Shown here piece by piece: positions 1 to 7,741 of a DNA stretch of 42,975 nt. The translations under genes were made by a program, and so were the position numbers. Position 1 is the first letter of the stretch; each line of letters begins with the position of its first letter. This DNA comes from Bordetella parapertussis (GTDB lineage: Bacteria > Pseudomonadota > Gammaproteobacteria > Burkholderiales > SG8-41): positions 1-42,975 of the forward strand of contig CAMAYE010000005.1 of assembly GCA_945862135.1 (NCBI GenBank), in the 5' to 3' direction. Under the pieces are notes generated by a model. It saw only the letters and a program-made list of their open reading frames with translations. It ran no database searches and was not told the origin of the DNA.

Positions 1-12
1 TGTGCCAAAGGA

Positions 13-327
13 TTAATCAGCGGTCACCCGCAGTTGGACACCGGTTTTCTTTTGCAGGGCACTGACGATTCCGAAAAAATTCTTTGTGCTGGGGTTGCCC
101 GCCGGGCCCAGCATGCGATGCAGGCTCTTACTGGGCGCGCCCACTTTTGCAGCCAGGCTTTCAAAGCCGATGGTTGCATTGACCAGATCGCGCAGCATGG
201 TTTTTCCGGTGGCGGAATCACCCGCGAGGTAAGCGTTGATGGCCTCAGTGAACAGGGCCTGGCGGAATTTGCCGTCACGCTGCGCGCGGGCAAATACGGT
301 TTCCTTGAAATCCCGGGTCAGTGCCAT
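13..327 (-). CDS. HigA-like antitoxin of a type II toxin-antitoxin pair
   Basis: A 104-residue protein of the addiction-module antidote family (helix-turn-helix, COG3636 type). The second half, with the motif SLHRMLGPAGNPST at about residues 68-81, is typical of this family: it reads as a DNA-recognition helix followed by the family's GNP turn. The gene follows the toxin gene by 11 bases, so the order is toxin first, as in higBA loci. By family knowledge it neutralises the RelE/ParE-like toxin and represses the shared promoter; the dyad at 680-697 is the likely operator. Family assignment rests on sequence pattern and context. Confidence 0.85.
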   Translation of the reverse strand: MALTRDFKETVFARAQRDGKFRQALFTEAINAYLAGDSATGKTMLRDLVNATIGFESLAAKVGAPSKSLHRMLGPAGNPSTKNFFGIVSALQKKTGVQLRVTAD

Positions 328-338
328 CGTTGCCTCAC

Positions 339-674
339 TTATCGTTGTTCGTTTTTGCGGCGCTTGCAGTCAATCCATACCTGCGTGGCAAACGTTATTG
401 CCTGCTGCTGACGTTGCTTGGTGCTGCCGCCCAGCAGAATCACCACAGTGTCCCCGTCCTTGCCGAAATAAATCCGGTAACCCGGACCGAAATCGATTCG
501 GTATTCAAATACGCCACCACCCACGCCTTTTACGTTTGAGAAGTTGCCCTGACCCATTCGATACAGCGCGGTCGTCACTCTCGCCGCCGCCTCGGCATTG
601 AGATCGTCAAACCAACGGGCAAACGGCGATTGACCACGTGCATCCAAGTATTCAACGACTTTGATGGCAGGCAT
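339..674 (-). CDS. RelE/ParE-superfamily toxin (HigB-like, addiction module killer protein)
   Basis: A 111-residue protein of the addiction-module killer family (COG3657 type). Visible family marks are the N-terminal strand with FARWFDDL, the central KGVGGGVFEYRIDFGPGYRIYF stretch in two parts (EYRIDFGPGYRIYF core), and the late LLGGSTKQRQQQAI motif, where the lysine and arginine are typical of these RNase-like toxins. The likely activity is mRNA cleavage at the ribosome, from family knowledge. It is the first gene of the pair. There is no good Shine-Dalgarno before the ATG, and the AT-rich dyad lies only a few bases upstream, so translation may be weak. Confidence 0.85.
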   Translation of the reverse strand: MPAIKVVEYLDARGQSPFARWFDDLNAEAAARVTTALYRMGQGNFSNVKGVGGGVFEYRIDFGPGYRIYFGKDGDTVVILLGGSTKQRQQQAITFATQVWIDCKRRKNEQR

Positions 675-679
675 TTTAT

Positions 680-697
680 AGTAACTTTTATGTTACT
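680..697. promoter_or_regulatory. Inverted repeat AGTAAC-N6-GTTACT upstream of the toxin gene, probable autoregulatory operator
   Basis: Perfect 6-base arms, AGTAAC at 680-685 and GTTACT at 692-697, spaced by TTTTAT, lie five bases upstream of the toxin start codon. Position and symmetry fit an operator for the toxin-antitoxin complex. This is inference from symmetry and family behaviour. Confidence 0.6.
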
Positions 698-820
698 TAA
701 AGTCCGGACGCAGCCACTGAGCAGATGACTCAATGCGTGTTGATAGGAAGCAATTACTCACAGAAAATAAAATAATTATTAAAAACATATACTTAATAAA
801 TATCGCTGGAAGTTTCTTAT

Positions 821-860
821 TGTTCTCATAATAGCTACAATCGAAGCAATTATGAGAACA
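821..860. promoter_or_regulatory. 12-base perfect inverted repeat spanning the start codon of the HTH-nucleotidyltransferase gene
   Basis: TGTTCTCATAAT at 821-832 and its exact reverse complement ATTATGAGAACA at 849-860 flank a 16-base spacer. The ATG at 852 lies inside the right arm. The element could be a paired operator for the HTH domain of the downstream protein, or an RNA hairpin hiding the start codon. No Shine-Dalgarno is visible before the ATG. Confidence 0.7.
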
Positions 861-1517
861 TCAATATCTACCGTCAAGATCGTCAACTTTCTGCTGGGCA
901 ACACCCGCGCCGCGGTCTTGCGGACTTTGCTGCTGGAACCCGACGCTGCCTTGCATGTGCGCGAGCTCGCACGGGTGACCGGCGCATCACCAGGCTCACT
1001 GCACCGGGATCTGCGCACGCTGACGGATCTGGGTTTATTGCTGCGAGAGGAAGTCGGCCGCCAGGTGCATTACCGCGCCAACCGCGAATGCGGCAGCTTC
1101 AATGCGCTGGTTGATCTGTTGAGCGACGCTGATGCAGCAACAACCAGGCAAAGCCGGCAACCCGCTGTCGCACAGGTGTTGCACAGCCCACAGGCCGCGT
1201 ATCACGTCGTGCCGCATACCAAACTGCATATTCCGCGCGGCCGCCTCGCGGCACTCTGCCGCAAATACAAAATTCAAAAGCTGAGTCTGTTCGGATCGGC
1301 AGCGCGCAACGAACTCACGCCCGAAAGCGGTATTGATTTGCTGGTTGAGTTCTCGCCGCAGAGTGATGTGTCACTGCCGGATATACCCGCGTTGCAGGAA
1401 GAACTCTCCGCATTGTTCGGCGGGCGCAAGGTTGATGTGGCTACCGCTGAAATACTCGACAACCCGTTCCGTCGCGATGCGATCATTTCGGAACTGCGAA
1501 CGCTCTTTGCCGCCTGA
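852..1517 (+). CDS. ArsR-like HTH protein fused to an MNT-type nucleotidyltransferase domain
   Basis: 221 residues. Residues about 5-75 form a winged helix-turn-helix (LHVRELARVTGASPGSLHRD, then a wing). After a linker, residues about 115-215 form a minimal nucleotidyltransferase domain with the LFGSAARNEL motif (around 147-156) and the metal-binding strand SGIDLLVEF. Most relatives read SDIDLLV here; the first aspartate of the pair is glycine in this protein, so catalysis may be lost or altered. No HEPN partner gene is adjacent. The gene is divergent from the toxin-antitoxin pair and probably regulates itself through the repeat covering its start codon. Related MNT proteins act as antitoxins, but that role here is only inference. 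Confidence 0.8.
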   Translation: MRTSISTVKIVNFLLGNTRAAVLRTLLLEPDAALHVRELARVTGASPGSLHRDLRTLTDLGLLLREEVGRQVHYRANRECGSFNALVDLLSDADAATTRQSRQPAVAQVLHSPQAAYHVVPHTKLHIPRGRLAALCRKYKIQKLSLFGSAARNELTPESGIDLLVEFSPQSDVSLPDIPALQEELSALFGGRKVDVATAEILDNPFRRDAIISELRTLFAA

Positions 1518-1582
1518 CTCGCGCGATGCCGGACGCACCCAAGGGACATGCCGGTCATCGAGCGTGAGGCAGGCAGGGTGAT

Positions 1583-3169
1583 CTAAGGCCTGACCCCGTA
1601 CTTCGGCCGCATACCCACATCGGCCTGCAATCGCGGCTGCATCGCCTTGATGAAGCGGCACAGGTACGCGCGGGTGTCGCGCGGGTCGATGAGGTCTTCC
1701 ACGGCAAAGGCTTCGGCACTGAGGAAGGGTGAGGTGATCCGTTTGAGTTCGGCTTCGATCTCTTTTTCGCGCTTTGCGGGGTCCGGCGCGCTTTCGATTT
1801 CGCGTTTGTATTGCGCGCGCACGCCGCCCTCCACCGCCAGTGAGCCCCATTCGCCTGAAGGCCAGGCGATCTTGAAGTCGAGTCCGTACTTGTCGATGCC
1901 GACGCCGCCGCCCATGCCGAAACACTTGCGCGTGACCACCGAGATCAGCGGCACGGTCGCCTGGCACTTGGCGTGAATGGCGCGCGCACCCTCGCGCAAG
2001 ATAGCCGCCTCTTCGGATTCCTTGCCGATCATGAAGCCCGGCACATCCAGGAAAAACACGATCGGGATATGGAAGCAGTCGCAGAGTTCGATGAAGTGCG
2101 CCTGCTTGCGCGCGGATTTGACGTCGATGCGGCCGCCGACCATCGGGTTGTTGCCGATGACACCGACCGGGTAACCATTCATCCGCGCCAGCGCGGTGAT
2201 GGCCGAGCGCCCGTAGGTGCCCTGGATTTCGAACATCGAGCCGCGGTCAACAATCATTTCGATGACGCGCTTCATGCTGTAGGGCTTGCGCGGGTCACGC
2301 GGCACGATGCGGATCAGTTCTTCTTCGCGGCGGTTGACCGGGTCATCGGTGGGCACCACCGGCGGCATTTGCCAGACGTTGGTGGGCATGTACGACAGGA
2401 AGCGCCGGATCAGCTGGAAACATTCCTCTTCACTGGCCGCGACGTTGTCGATGGTGCCGGCCTTGTCGACCGCGACCTGCGGGCCGCCGAGTTCGGCCTT
2501 GGTGAGTTTCTGGCCGAGTCCGCGCTCAACAATGGGCGGGCCCGAAGCAAAGATGGTGCTGTTCTTGACCATCACCGACCAGTGCGACATCACAGCGCGC
2601 TGCGCCGGGCCGCCGGCGGCGATGCCGAGCACAGCACTCACGACCGGAACAACACCGAGCAGTTCGGCGACATTGACGCCGGGATCATTGGTATGGCCCG
2701 GGAACACGGTGAAGCCGCGTTTGGCAGAAGCCACGCCGCCGCCGTAACCATCGATCAGCCGGATCAGCGGGATGCGGTAGTGATAAGCAAGGTCATCGAT
2801 GAATCCGCCCTGCCCGCCCTTGCGTCGTCCGTGGCCCCAGCTGGTGCCGCCGCGAACGGTGGTGTCTTCGCCGCCGATGGCGACCGGCCGGCCATCCACT
2901 TCGGCAATGCCCATGACATAGGGCGCGGGCGTGACCTTGATGACGCGGCCCTGCTCGTCGTACTGGCCCTTGCCGGTGAGTTTGCCGACCTCCTGGAAGC
3001 TGTCGGAGTCAACAATGCCGGCGATGCGCTCGCGCACGGTGAGGAAACCTTTTTCGTGGCGCAGGCGCACGGCCTCTTCGCCACCCATCGCTTCGGCCCA
3101 GCCATAGCGTTGGCGGATTTCGTCGGCTTCGGGTGCCCAGCCTTCGACCTGTTCAGGTTGATCTGGCAT
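1583..3169 (-). CDS. Acyl-CoA carboxylase carboxyltransferase (beta) subunit, PccB-like
   Basis: About 528 residues, the usual size of biotin-dependent acyl-CoA carboxyltransferase subunits (propionyl-, methylcrotonyl- or related acyl-CoA). Two crotonase-like halves are visible: an N-terminal half with GIAEVDGRPVAI and IDGYGGGVASAKRG, and a C-terminal half with GVIGNNPMVGGRID, FFLDVPGFMIG and CFGMGGGVG. I chose the ATG at 3169 because AAGGA lies five bases upstream; in-frame ATGs at 3175 and 3187 are possible alternatives. It is the last gene of a minus operon with two Bug proteins and a CoA-transferase. No biotin carboxylase or biotin carrier gene is in the window, so the substrate is unknown and the partner must lie elsewhere; a decarboxylase role is also possible. 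Confidence 0.9.
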   Translation of the reverse strand: MPDQPEQVEGWAPEADEIRQRYGWAEAMGGEEAVRLRHEKGFLTVRERIAGIVDSDSFQEVGKLTGKGQYDEQGRVIKVTPAPYVMGIAEVDGRPVAIGGEDTTVRGGTSWGHGRRKGGQGGFIDDLAYHYRIPLIRLIDGYGGGVASAKRGFTVFPGHTNDPGVNVAELLGVVPVVSAVLGIAAGGPAQRAVMSHWSVMVKNSTIFASGPPIVERGLGQKLTKAELGGPQVAVDKAGTIDNVAASEEECFQLIRRFLSYMPTNVWQMPPVVPTDDPVNRREEELIRIVPRDPRKPYSMKRVIEMIVDRGSMFEIQGTYGRSAITALARMNGYPVGVIGNNPMVGGRIDVKSARKQAHFIELCDCFHIPIVFFLDVPGFMIGKESEEAAILREGARAIHAKCQATVPLISVVTRKCFGMGGGVGIDKYGLDFKIAWPSGEWGSLAVEGGVRAQYKREIESAPDPAKREKEIEAELKRITSPFLSAEAFAVEDLIDPRDTRAYLCRFIKAMQPRLQADVGMRPKYGVRP

Positions 3170-3210
3170 ATCCATCCTTGATGTCATGTGGTGTTGATTG
3201 ATCCGGCGGT

Positions 3211-4251
3211 TTAACGTTTGGCGAGACCGAGCTCGGTCAGGCCTTCTTCGAGTTCCTTGTACTGCGCGTCCCAATAGGCGTTGGAGTCACCACCATTAAG
3301 AAAGTGGTTGACCCGGTGGGTCTTCTCGATGTCGGCTTTCCATTCATCGGTCTGGCTCAGTGCGAGGAACGCCGCTTCCCAGTATTTGACCTGCGCTTCG
3401 CTGATGCCCTTGGCGCCAACGATGCCGCGCCAGCTGTCGAATACGGCATTGGCGCCCTGCTCCTTCCAAGTGGGAATGGTGGCCAACGCGCCGCCCATGC
3501 GCTGCGGCGCACTGACACCGAGGATGCGCAAACGTCCGGCGGTCAATTGCGGCAACACTGCGGCAAACGTTGCCGCTGCAACTTCAATATGGCCGCCGAG
3601 CACCGCAGTGAGCGACTGACCCGAGGATTTGAATGCCACCACTTTCATCTTCTTGATATCGACGCCGGCGGCCTTCATCGGCAGTGCGATGCCCATGTGA
3701 ATGTGATTGCCGACGGCGGTAGCAACGCCAAGGCTGAGGCTGTCGGGCGCCTCCTTGAGACGCTGGATCAGATCAACCCCGCTTTTCAGCGGTGAATCCG
3801 CCTTGACGACGGTGAAGATGTATTCATTGAACAGCATTGCGATCGGCGTGAAGTCGCGATGTGTGAACTGGCCGACGCCCATGATTTTGGAGGTCAGCAT
3901 CGTCGGCGCGAGGATCAGCAATTGCGAGGGGTCTTTCGCACGCTGACTGAGATGGGTATAGGCAATCGCGCCGCCACCACCGGGTTTGTTGATGACATTC
4001 ACCGGGGAGACGATTTTGCGATCCTGCCAGATCGTCTGGATGGTGCGCGCGGTGATGTCCTGGTTGCCACCGGGTGCGACGCTCACGATGAGTTCGGTTA
4101 TGCGGTCGGGTTTCCACTGCGCAAGTGCGCAAGGCGTTAATCCCGCGGTGAGCGCAACGCTCAATCCGGCTGCGATGCAAAACCGGCCGGTGAAACGAAC
4201 AGTAAGACGGGACATCCCGCGAACCCTGCTGTGAATCATTTCATTAGTCAC
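3211..4251 (-). CDS. Bug/TctC-family periplasmic solute-binding protein
   Basis: A tripartite-tricarboxylate-type binding protein of 346 residues. It has an N-terminal export signal ending near ALAQ, then the family core with VAPGGNQDITART and VINKPGGGGAIAY, and LGVSAPQRM in the second lobe. The GTG at 4251 is preferred because AGGAGG sits eight bases upstream; it overlaps the end of the preceding CoA-transferase gene by eight bases, suggesting translational coupling. It is a close paralogue of the Bug protein at 5539-6516 in the same operon. No TctA or TctB permease is present here, as is usual for Bug proteins. The ligand is unknown; a carboxylate is likely given the CoA-transferase beside it. 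Confidence 0.9.
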   Translation of the reverse strand: MTNEMIHSRVRGMSRLTVRFTGRFCIAAGLSVALTAGLTPCALAQWKPDRITELIVSVAPGGNQDITARTIQTIWQDRKIVSPVNVINKPGGGGAIAYTHLSQRAKDPSQLLILAPTMLTSKIMGVGQFTHRDFTPIAMLFNEYIFTVVKADSPLKSGVDLIQRLKEAPDSLSLGVATAVGNHIHMGIALPMKAAGVDIKKMKVVAFKSSGQSLTAVLGGHIEVAAATFAAVLPQLTAGRLRILGVSAPQRMGGALATIPTWKEQGANAVFDSWRGIVGAKGISEAQVKYWEAAFLALSQTDEWKADIEKTHRVNHFLNGGDSNAYWDAQYKELEEGLTELGLAKR

Positions 4252-5491
4252 GTTTTTCTCCTCCTGCGTTGCTGTTTTCCGCAGCGAAGCTGACGATCCC
4301 CTTGCTGACAAGATCATCGAATTCGCCGTCCGTGATACCCAGTTCGTCGCGCAGTACTGCTACGGTGTCGCGCCCGATGCGTCCGCCGCTGCTGCGGATG
4401 CTGCCAGGTGTTGCCGACAGTCTTGGCACCGGCGCCGCCATCGCAATGCTGCCCAGTTCTTCGTCGGGCACGTCGCGAATCATTTCGCGCGCCTTGAAGT
4501 GCGGGTCACGGAAAATGTCGGCCATGGTGTAAATGCGGGTGAACACGACATCTTCTGCTGAAAGCGCATGCTCGACTTCGGCATAGTCGCGCGCGCCGAC
4601 CCAGTCCTGCACGATTGCGTCCATTTCGTCGCCATGTTTGACACGTTCAAGCCGGGTATTGAATTTCGGATCGTCGAGGATGTCGCCGCGTCCCATCGCC
4701 AAACACAGTCTGCGGAAGCTGTTGGTCTGCGAGCCCTGAATGTGTACGTAATCACCGTCGCGGGTCTTGAACAGGTTGTTGACCACGCTGCCCGAGTGGC
4801 CCGCGCCTTCGCGCCCGACGATGTAACCGAGCTTTTCATAGGAAGCGACATGCGCGTCCATGAAGCTGAAAGCGCATTCGTAGAGGGCGGTATCAACCAC
4901 TTGCCCGCGCCCGGTGCGGTCACGATGACGTAGCGCCATCAGCGTGCCGAATGCGGCATAAAGCCCGGTGATGCAGTCGGTGAGACCGATGTTTGCGCGC
5001 GCCGGTGGGCGGTCGGCATCGCCGGTGATGTGGCGCAAGCCGCCCACGGCCTCGCACACCACGCCATATCCCGGCCGCTGGCTGTAGGGGCCGCTCTGGC
5101 CATAGCCGGAGACGCGGACCAGAATGAGTCCCGGATTGATAGCCGACAGCGCGTCGTATCCGAGATTCCATTTCTCCAGTGTGCCGGGCCGGAAGTTCTC
5201 GACCAGCACGTCAACTTTCGCAACCAGCCGGCGGATCAGGGCCTGCCCTTCGGGCTTGCGCAGATCGACGACGATCAGGCGCTTGTTGCGCATCAAGGTT
5301 GCTGCGTAGAGCGGCTTGTCTTTGTAGCGCTTGCCAGAGACGCGTGATGGGTCGCCTTCGGCTGGTTCGACCTTGATCACTTCAGCGCCGAAATCAGCCA
5401 GCAGGCGTGCGCAAAACGGCCCGGCGATGGTGGTGCCCAGCTCGAGCACTTTCACGCCGGCCATTGCCTGCATATCAGCAGGGTTGGGCAT
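4244..5491 (-). CDS. CaiB/BaiF-type class III CoA-transferase
   Basis: 415 residues. The N terminus shows the family signature VKVLELGTTIAGPFCARLLA, then GAEVIKVEP, DLRKPEGQ and ENFRPGTLEKWNLGYDAL, all typical of formyl-CoA:oxalate/L-carnitine CoA-transferases. These enzymes move CoA between an acyl-CoA donor and a free carboxylic acid. The start at 5491 has GGAG six bases upstream; an ATG at 5542 overlaps the previous stop but has no Shine-Dalgarno. Placed between two paralogous Bug binding proteins and upstream of a carboxyltransferase, it likely activates the acid bound by those proteins. The acid itself cannot be named. Confidence 0.92.
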   Translation of the reverse strand: MPNPADMQAMAGVKVLELGTTIAGPFCARLLADFGAEVIKVEPAEGDPSRVSGKRYKDKPLYAATLMRNKRLIVVDLRKPEGQALIRRLVAKVDVLVENFRPGTLEKWNLGYDALSAINPGLILVRVSGYGQSGPYSQRPGYGVVCEAVGGLRHITGDADRPPARANIGLTDCITGLYAAFGTLMALRHRDRTGRGQVVDTALYECAFSFMDAHVASYEKLGYIVGREGAGHSGSVVNNLFKTRDGDYVHIQGSQTNSFRRLCLAMGRGDILDDPKFNTRLERVKHGDEMDAIVQDWVGARDYAEVEHALSAEDVVFTRIYTMADIFRDPHFKAREMIRDVPDEELGSIAMAAPVPRLSATPGSIRSSGGRIGRDTVAVLRDELGITDGEFDDLVSKGIVSFAAENSNAGGEKRD

Positions 5492-5538
5492 ATTGTTCTC
5501 CGTCTGGCCGTAAGGCCGCTCGCTGTTTGTCCCGCTCT

Positions 5539-6516
5539 TCATTTGGCCATCAGTTCGCGTACGACATCGCGCATTTCATCGTGCTGCGCGGCGAAGTAGG
5601 CCTTGCTCTCGGTGCTGCCGAGGTAATTGCTCACCCAGAAATTGGATTGGACATCAGCCTTCCATTCCGCGGTGTTGACCAGCGACTGCAGCGCCTGGTC
5701 CCACCAGGCGATCTGCGCAGCGCTCATCGCCTTCGGACCAATGACCGCACGCCAGTTGGAGGCCACGATGTCCGCACCCTGCTCTTTCCAGGTCGGCGCG
5801 TCGGCCAAGGCACCGGTCATGCGCTGGGGTGCGGCAATGCCGAGGATGCGCAACTGGCCGCTGGCAACATGGGGCGCAGCGTTGGCTGCAGCAGTAGCGA
5901 CCACGTCAATGTGTCCGCCGAGCACTTGTGAAATCGATTCGCCGCCGGAGTTGAACACGACGATGCGCATTTTGCGGAAGTCCGCGCCCACCGCTTTGGC
6001 CAGACGCGCGACTGCGATGTGCTGCATGCCGCCGCGCGCGGTGGCGACCGCCGCACTGACGGTGGAGGGGTCGGCTTTCAGCCGGCGCACCAGATCAGCG
6101 CCGCTTTTCAGCGGTGATTCGGTTCTGACAGCAATGACAATGTATTCGCCGAACAGCCGCGCCAGCGGCGTGATGTCGGTATGCGACACCTGACTGGTGC
6201 CGGCAATGTGGTTGAGCAGGAAGCTGGGCGACCCGACGGCAATGTGCCGCCCTTCGCCGCCCTGCTGATTAAGATAAGCCAGGCTCAGGGTGCCGCCACC
6301 GCCCGGTTTGTTCACCACATTGACGGGCACCGTGATGATCTTCCGTTCCTGCCAGATTTTCTGCATGGTTCTCGCGGTGCGATCCTGTGCACCACCCGCG
6401 GCAGACCCGGCGACGATTTCAACAAACCGTTCCGGCACCCATTTGTCAGCGGCCACCGCCCCTGGAGCAAAGCAGTTGCAGCACAGCGCCACCAGTAGTG
6501 CGAACACTCGTGTCAT
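5539..6516 (-). CDS. Bug/TctC-family periplasmic solute-binding protein (paralogue of the 3211 gene)
   Basis: 325 residues with a signal peptide (MTRVFALLVALCCN, cleavage near AVAA), then VEIVAGSAAGGAQDRTART and VNVVNKPGGGGTL, and LGIAAPQRMTGALA in the second lobe. The start at 6516 has AGGGAG about eight bases upstream. It is the first gene of the operon and shares long stretches with the Bug protein at 3211-4251 (for example IWQ-RKI, NKPGGGG and PTWKEQGA), indicating a duplication that now flanks the CoA-transferase. It probably captures a carboxylate in the periplasm. No cognate permease is in view. Confidence 0.9.
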   Translation of the reverse strand: MTRVFALLVALCCNCFAPGAVAADKWVPERFVEIVAGSAAGGAQDRTARTMQKIWQERKIITVPVNVVNKPGGGGTLSLAYLNQQGGEGRHIAVGSPSFLLNHIAGTSQVSHTDITPLARLFGEYIVIAVRTESPLKSGADLVRRLKADPSTVSAAVATARGGMQHIAVARLAKAVGADFRKMRIVVFNSGGESISQVLGGHIDVVATAAANAAPHVASGQLRILGIAAPQRMTGALADAPTWKEQGADIVASNWRAVIGPKAMSAAQIAWWDQALQSLVNTAEWKADVQSNFWVSNYLGSTESKAYFAAQHDEMRDVVRELMAK

Positions 6517-6971
6517 ACCGGACTTCTCCCTCGATGCATCGGTCAGGCAGCCGCGCCGGAGACCATCAGCGGGTTGGCTGCAATACATCCTCCTCCGAGG
6601 ATTGCGTCGGATCACCTTGTTGTCGTTTAAGTGCTTGTCGGGCGATCGACACTTCGACACTAGGTAGTTTCAGATCAAAACACAAGCAGGGTTTCAATAT
6701 GTGTGAAACGGCAAGAGCGAAGGCTCAGCAGGCATGCGCAAGCTGCTCACGATGCGAACGCCGTTAGAAATCAAGCCCGGGGCCGCAGCAGATATCCCGC
6801 CCGGCCTCGACTGCAGGAAGATATTTGCAGCGTTTTTCTGCAGGGGAGTTGAAGCGGGTTGCAGAAATGGCGACACTGGCAGGGTCGTGCCGACTTAAGC
6901 GCTGCTGCGAGACTGCCCCGCCACGGTCTTCACCGAGTTCAACAATACAAACTCAATCCCTGAAAGTGCTG
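6517..6971. other. 455-base intergenic region between divergent operons
   Basis: No convincing reading frame or RNA gene was seen. It must carry the promoter of the minus Bug/CoA-transferase operon and that of the plus exported-protein gene. It contains the GTTTCA-N7-TGAAAC dyad (6691-6709) and several CTGCAG-containing words around 6810-6845. No clear sigma-70 hexamer pair can be fixed by eye. Confidence 0.5.
6691..6709. promoter_or_regulatory. GTTTCA-N7-TGAAAC inverted repeat, possible operator
   Basis: Perfect 6-base arms at 6691-6696 and 6704-6709 lie about 175 bases upstream of the minus operon starting at 6516 and about 260 bases upstream of the plus gene at 6972. LysR- or GntR-type sites often look like this, but the regulator is not identified. 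Confidence 0.35.
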
Positions 6972-7304
6972 ATGATGAAACACTGGCTACCGTTACTGTT
7001 GTCGGGCGTTGCTGCCGTGGCGCAAGCCCAGGATCTGCGCGAGGCACCGCCGTCGGGGCAGTTCTGCCGCGGCAAGGAACGCGTCGAATACACCATCACC
7101 GCCGGCGATGTGGAGCTGAAGCACGGCAAAAAAACTTATTCCGGGCCGACGGCCTACTCCTATTTCGGCCGGGAGAAGCCGCCGAAGGGCTTTGTCGTCG
7201 GTTTCGTGCTGGGCAAGCCAGGCGATGACGCGCTGCTGTTTGACAACCGCCTGCAATGGCGCGGGCACAGCTGGAAACCCTGCCCCGCCACACCGGCGCA
7301 CTGA
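6972..7304 (+). CDS. Small exported protein of unknown function
   Basis: 110 residues. The N terminus (MMKHWLPLLLSGVAAVAQAQ) is a clear signal peptide with an AxA-type site, so the mature protein is about 90 residues and periplasmic. The mature part has two cysteines (in QFCRGK and KPCPAT) that could form a disulphide, and several YxxFG/FVVGFVLG-like strands. I do not recognise the family. ATGs at 6972 and 6975 are both possible; a longer upstream frame lacks a signal at its start and is less likely. It lies 35 bases upstream of a lipoprotein gene, so the two envelope proteins may be cotranscribed. Confidence 0.6.
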   Translation: MMKHWLPLLLSGVAAVAQAQDLREAPPSGQFCRGKERVEYTITAGDVELKHGKKTYSGPTAYSYFGREKPPKGFVVGFVLGKPGDDALLFDNRLQWRGHSWKPCPATPAH

Positions 7305-7339
7305 TCAACGCCTTCACCTTCAGGCAAAGGACTATTCCT

Positions 7340-7720
7340 GTGAATCGCTTGTTGACCCGGGGCCTGCCGGCCCTGCTGCTGGCGCTACTGATGAGCGCCT
7401 GCCAAACCACCACTTATGAATTTGTCGTGCCCGCCTCGGAGTCGGGCAAGATCTGCGTGACGCAATGCGCGGGCATCCGCGAGCAGTGCCGCGGCAACGA
7501 GATCCAGCGTGCACAGAGCGACAAGGCCTTCTGCGAGCGCAGTGCTGAATCCGGTTATCGCGCCTGCCTGTCTGCGGCGACCGCCAACAAAACCGATCCG
7601 GGCAAATGCCAGCGCCGCAGCTGTTATGCCTCGGAGAACACTTACCGCTGCGATCAGGATTACCAGCAGTGTTTTGTGAACTGCGGTGGGCAGGTCATTC
7701 CGCACACGACAAAATATTAA
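7340..7720 (+). CDS. Cysteine-rich lipoprotein of unknown function
   Basis: 126 residues from a GTG start with AAAGGA eight bases upstream. A hydrophobic leader LLTRGLPALLLALLMSAC ends in a lipobox-like LMSAC, so the protein is probably lipid-anchored at the cysteine. The mature part has many cysteines in regular pairs (CVTQC, CRGNE, CERS, CLS, CQRRSC, CDQDYQQCFVNC), suggesting several disulphides. The second half resembles small Cys-rich periplasmic proteins, but no family is recognised. It follows the small exported protein and precedes the amidase by 21 bases. Confidence 0.65.
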   Translation: MNRLLTRGLPALLLALLMSACQTTTYEFVVPASESGKICVTQCAGIREQCRGNEIQRAQSDKAFCERSAESGYRACLSAATANKTDPGKCQRRSCYASENTYRCDQDYQQCFVNCGGQVIPHTTKY

Positions 7721-7741
7721 TTTAATCAGATACTTATAATA

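Noticed and set aside
1973-3181. Long plus-strand open frame of about 400 codons
   Set aside because: It is the antisense shadow of the carboxyltransferase gene; its composition is rich in Ala, Asp, His and Arg without any domain.
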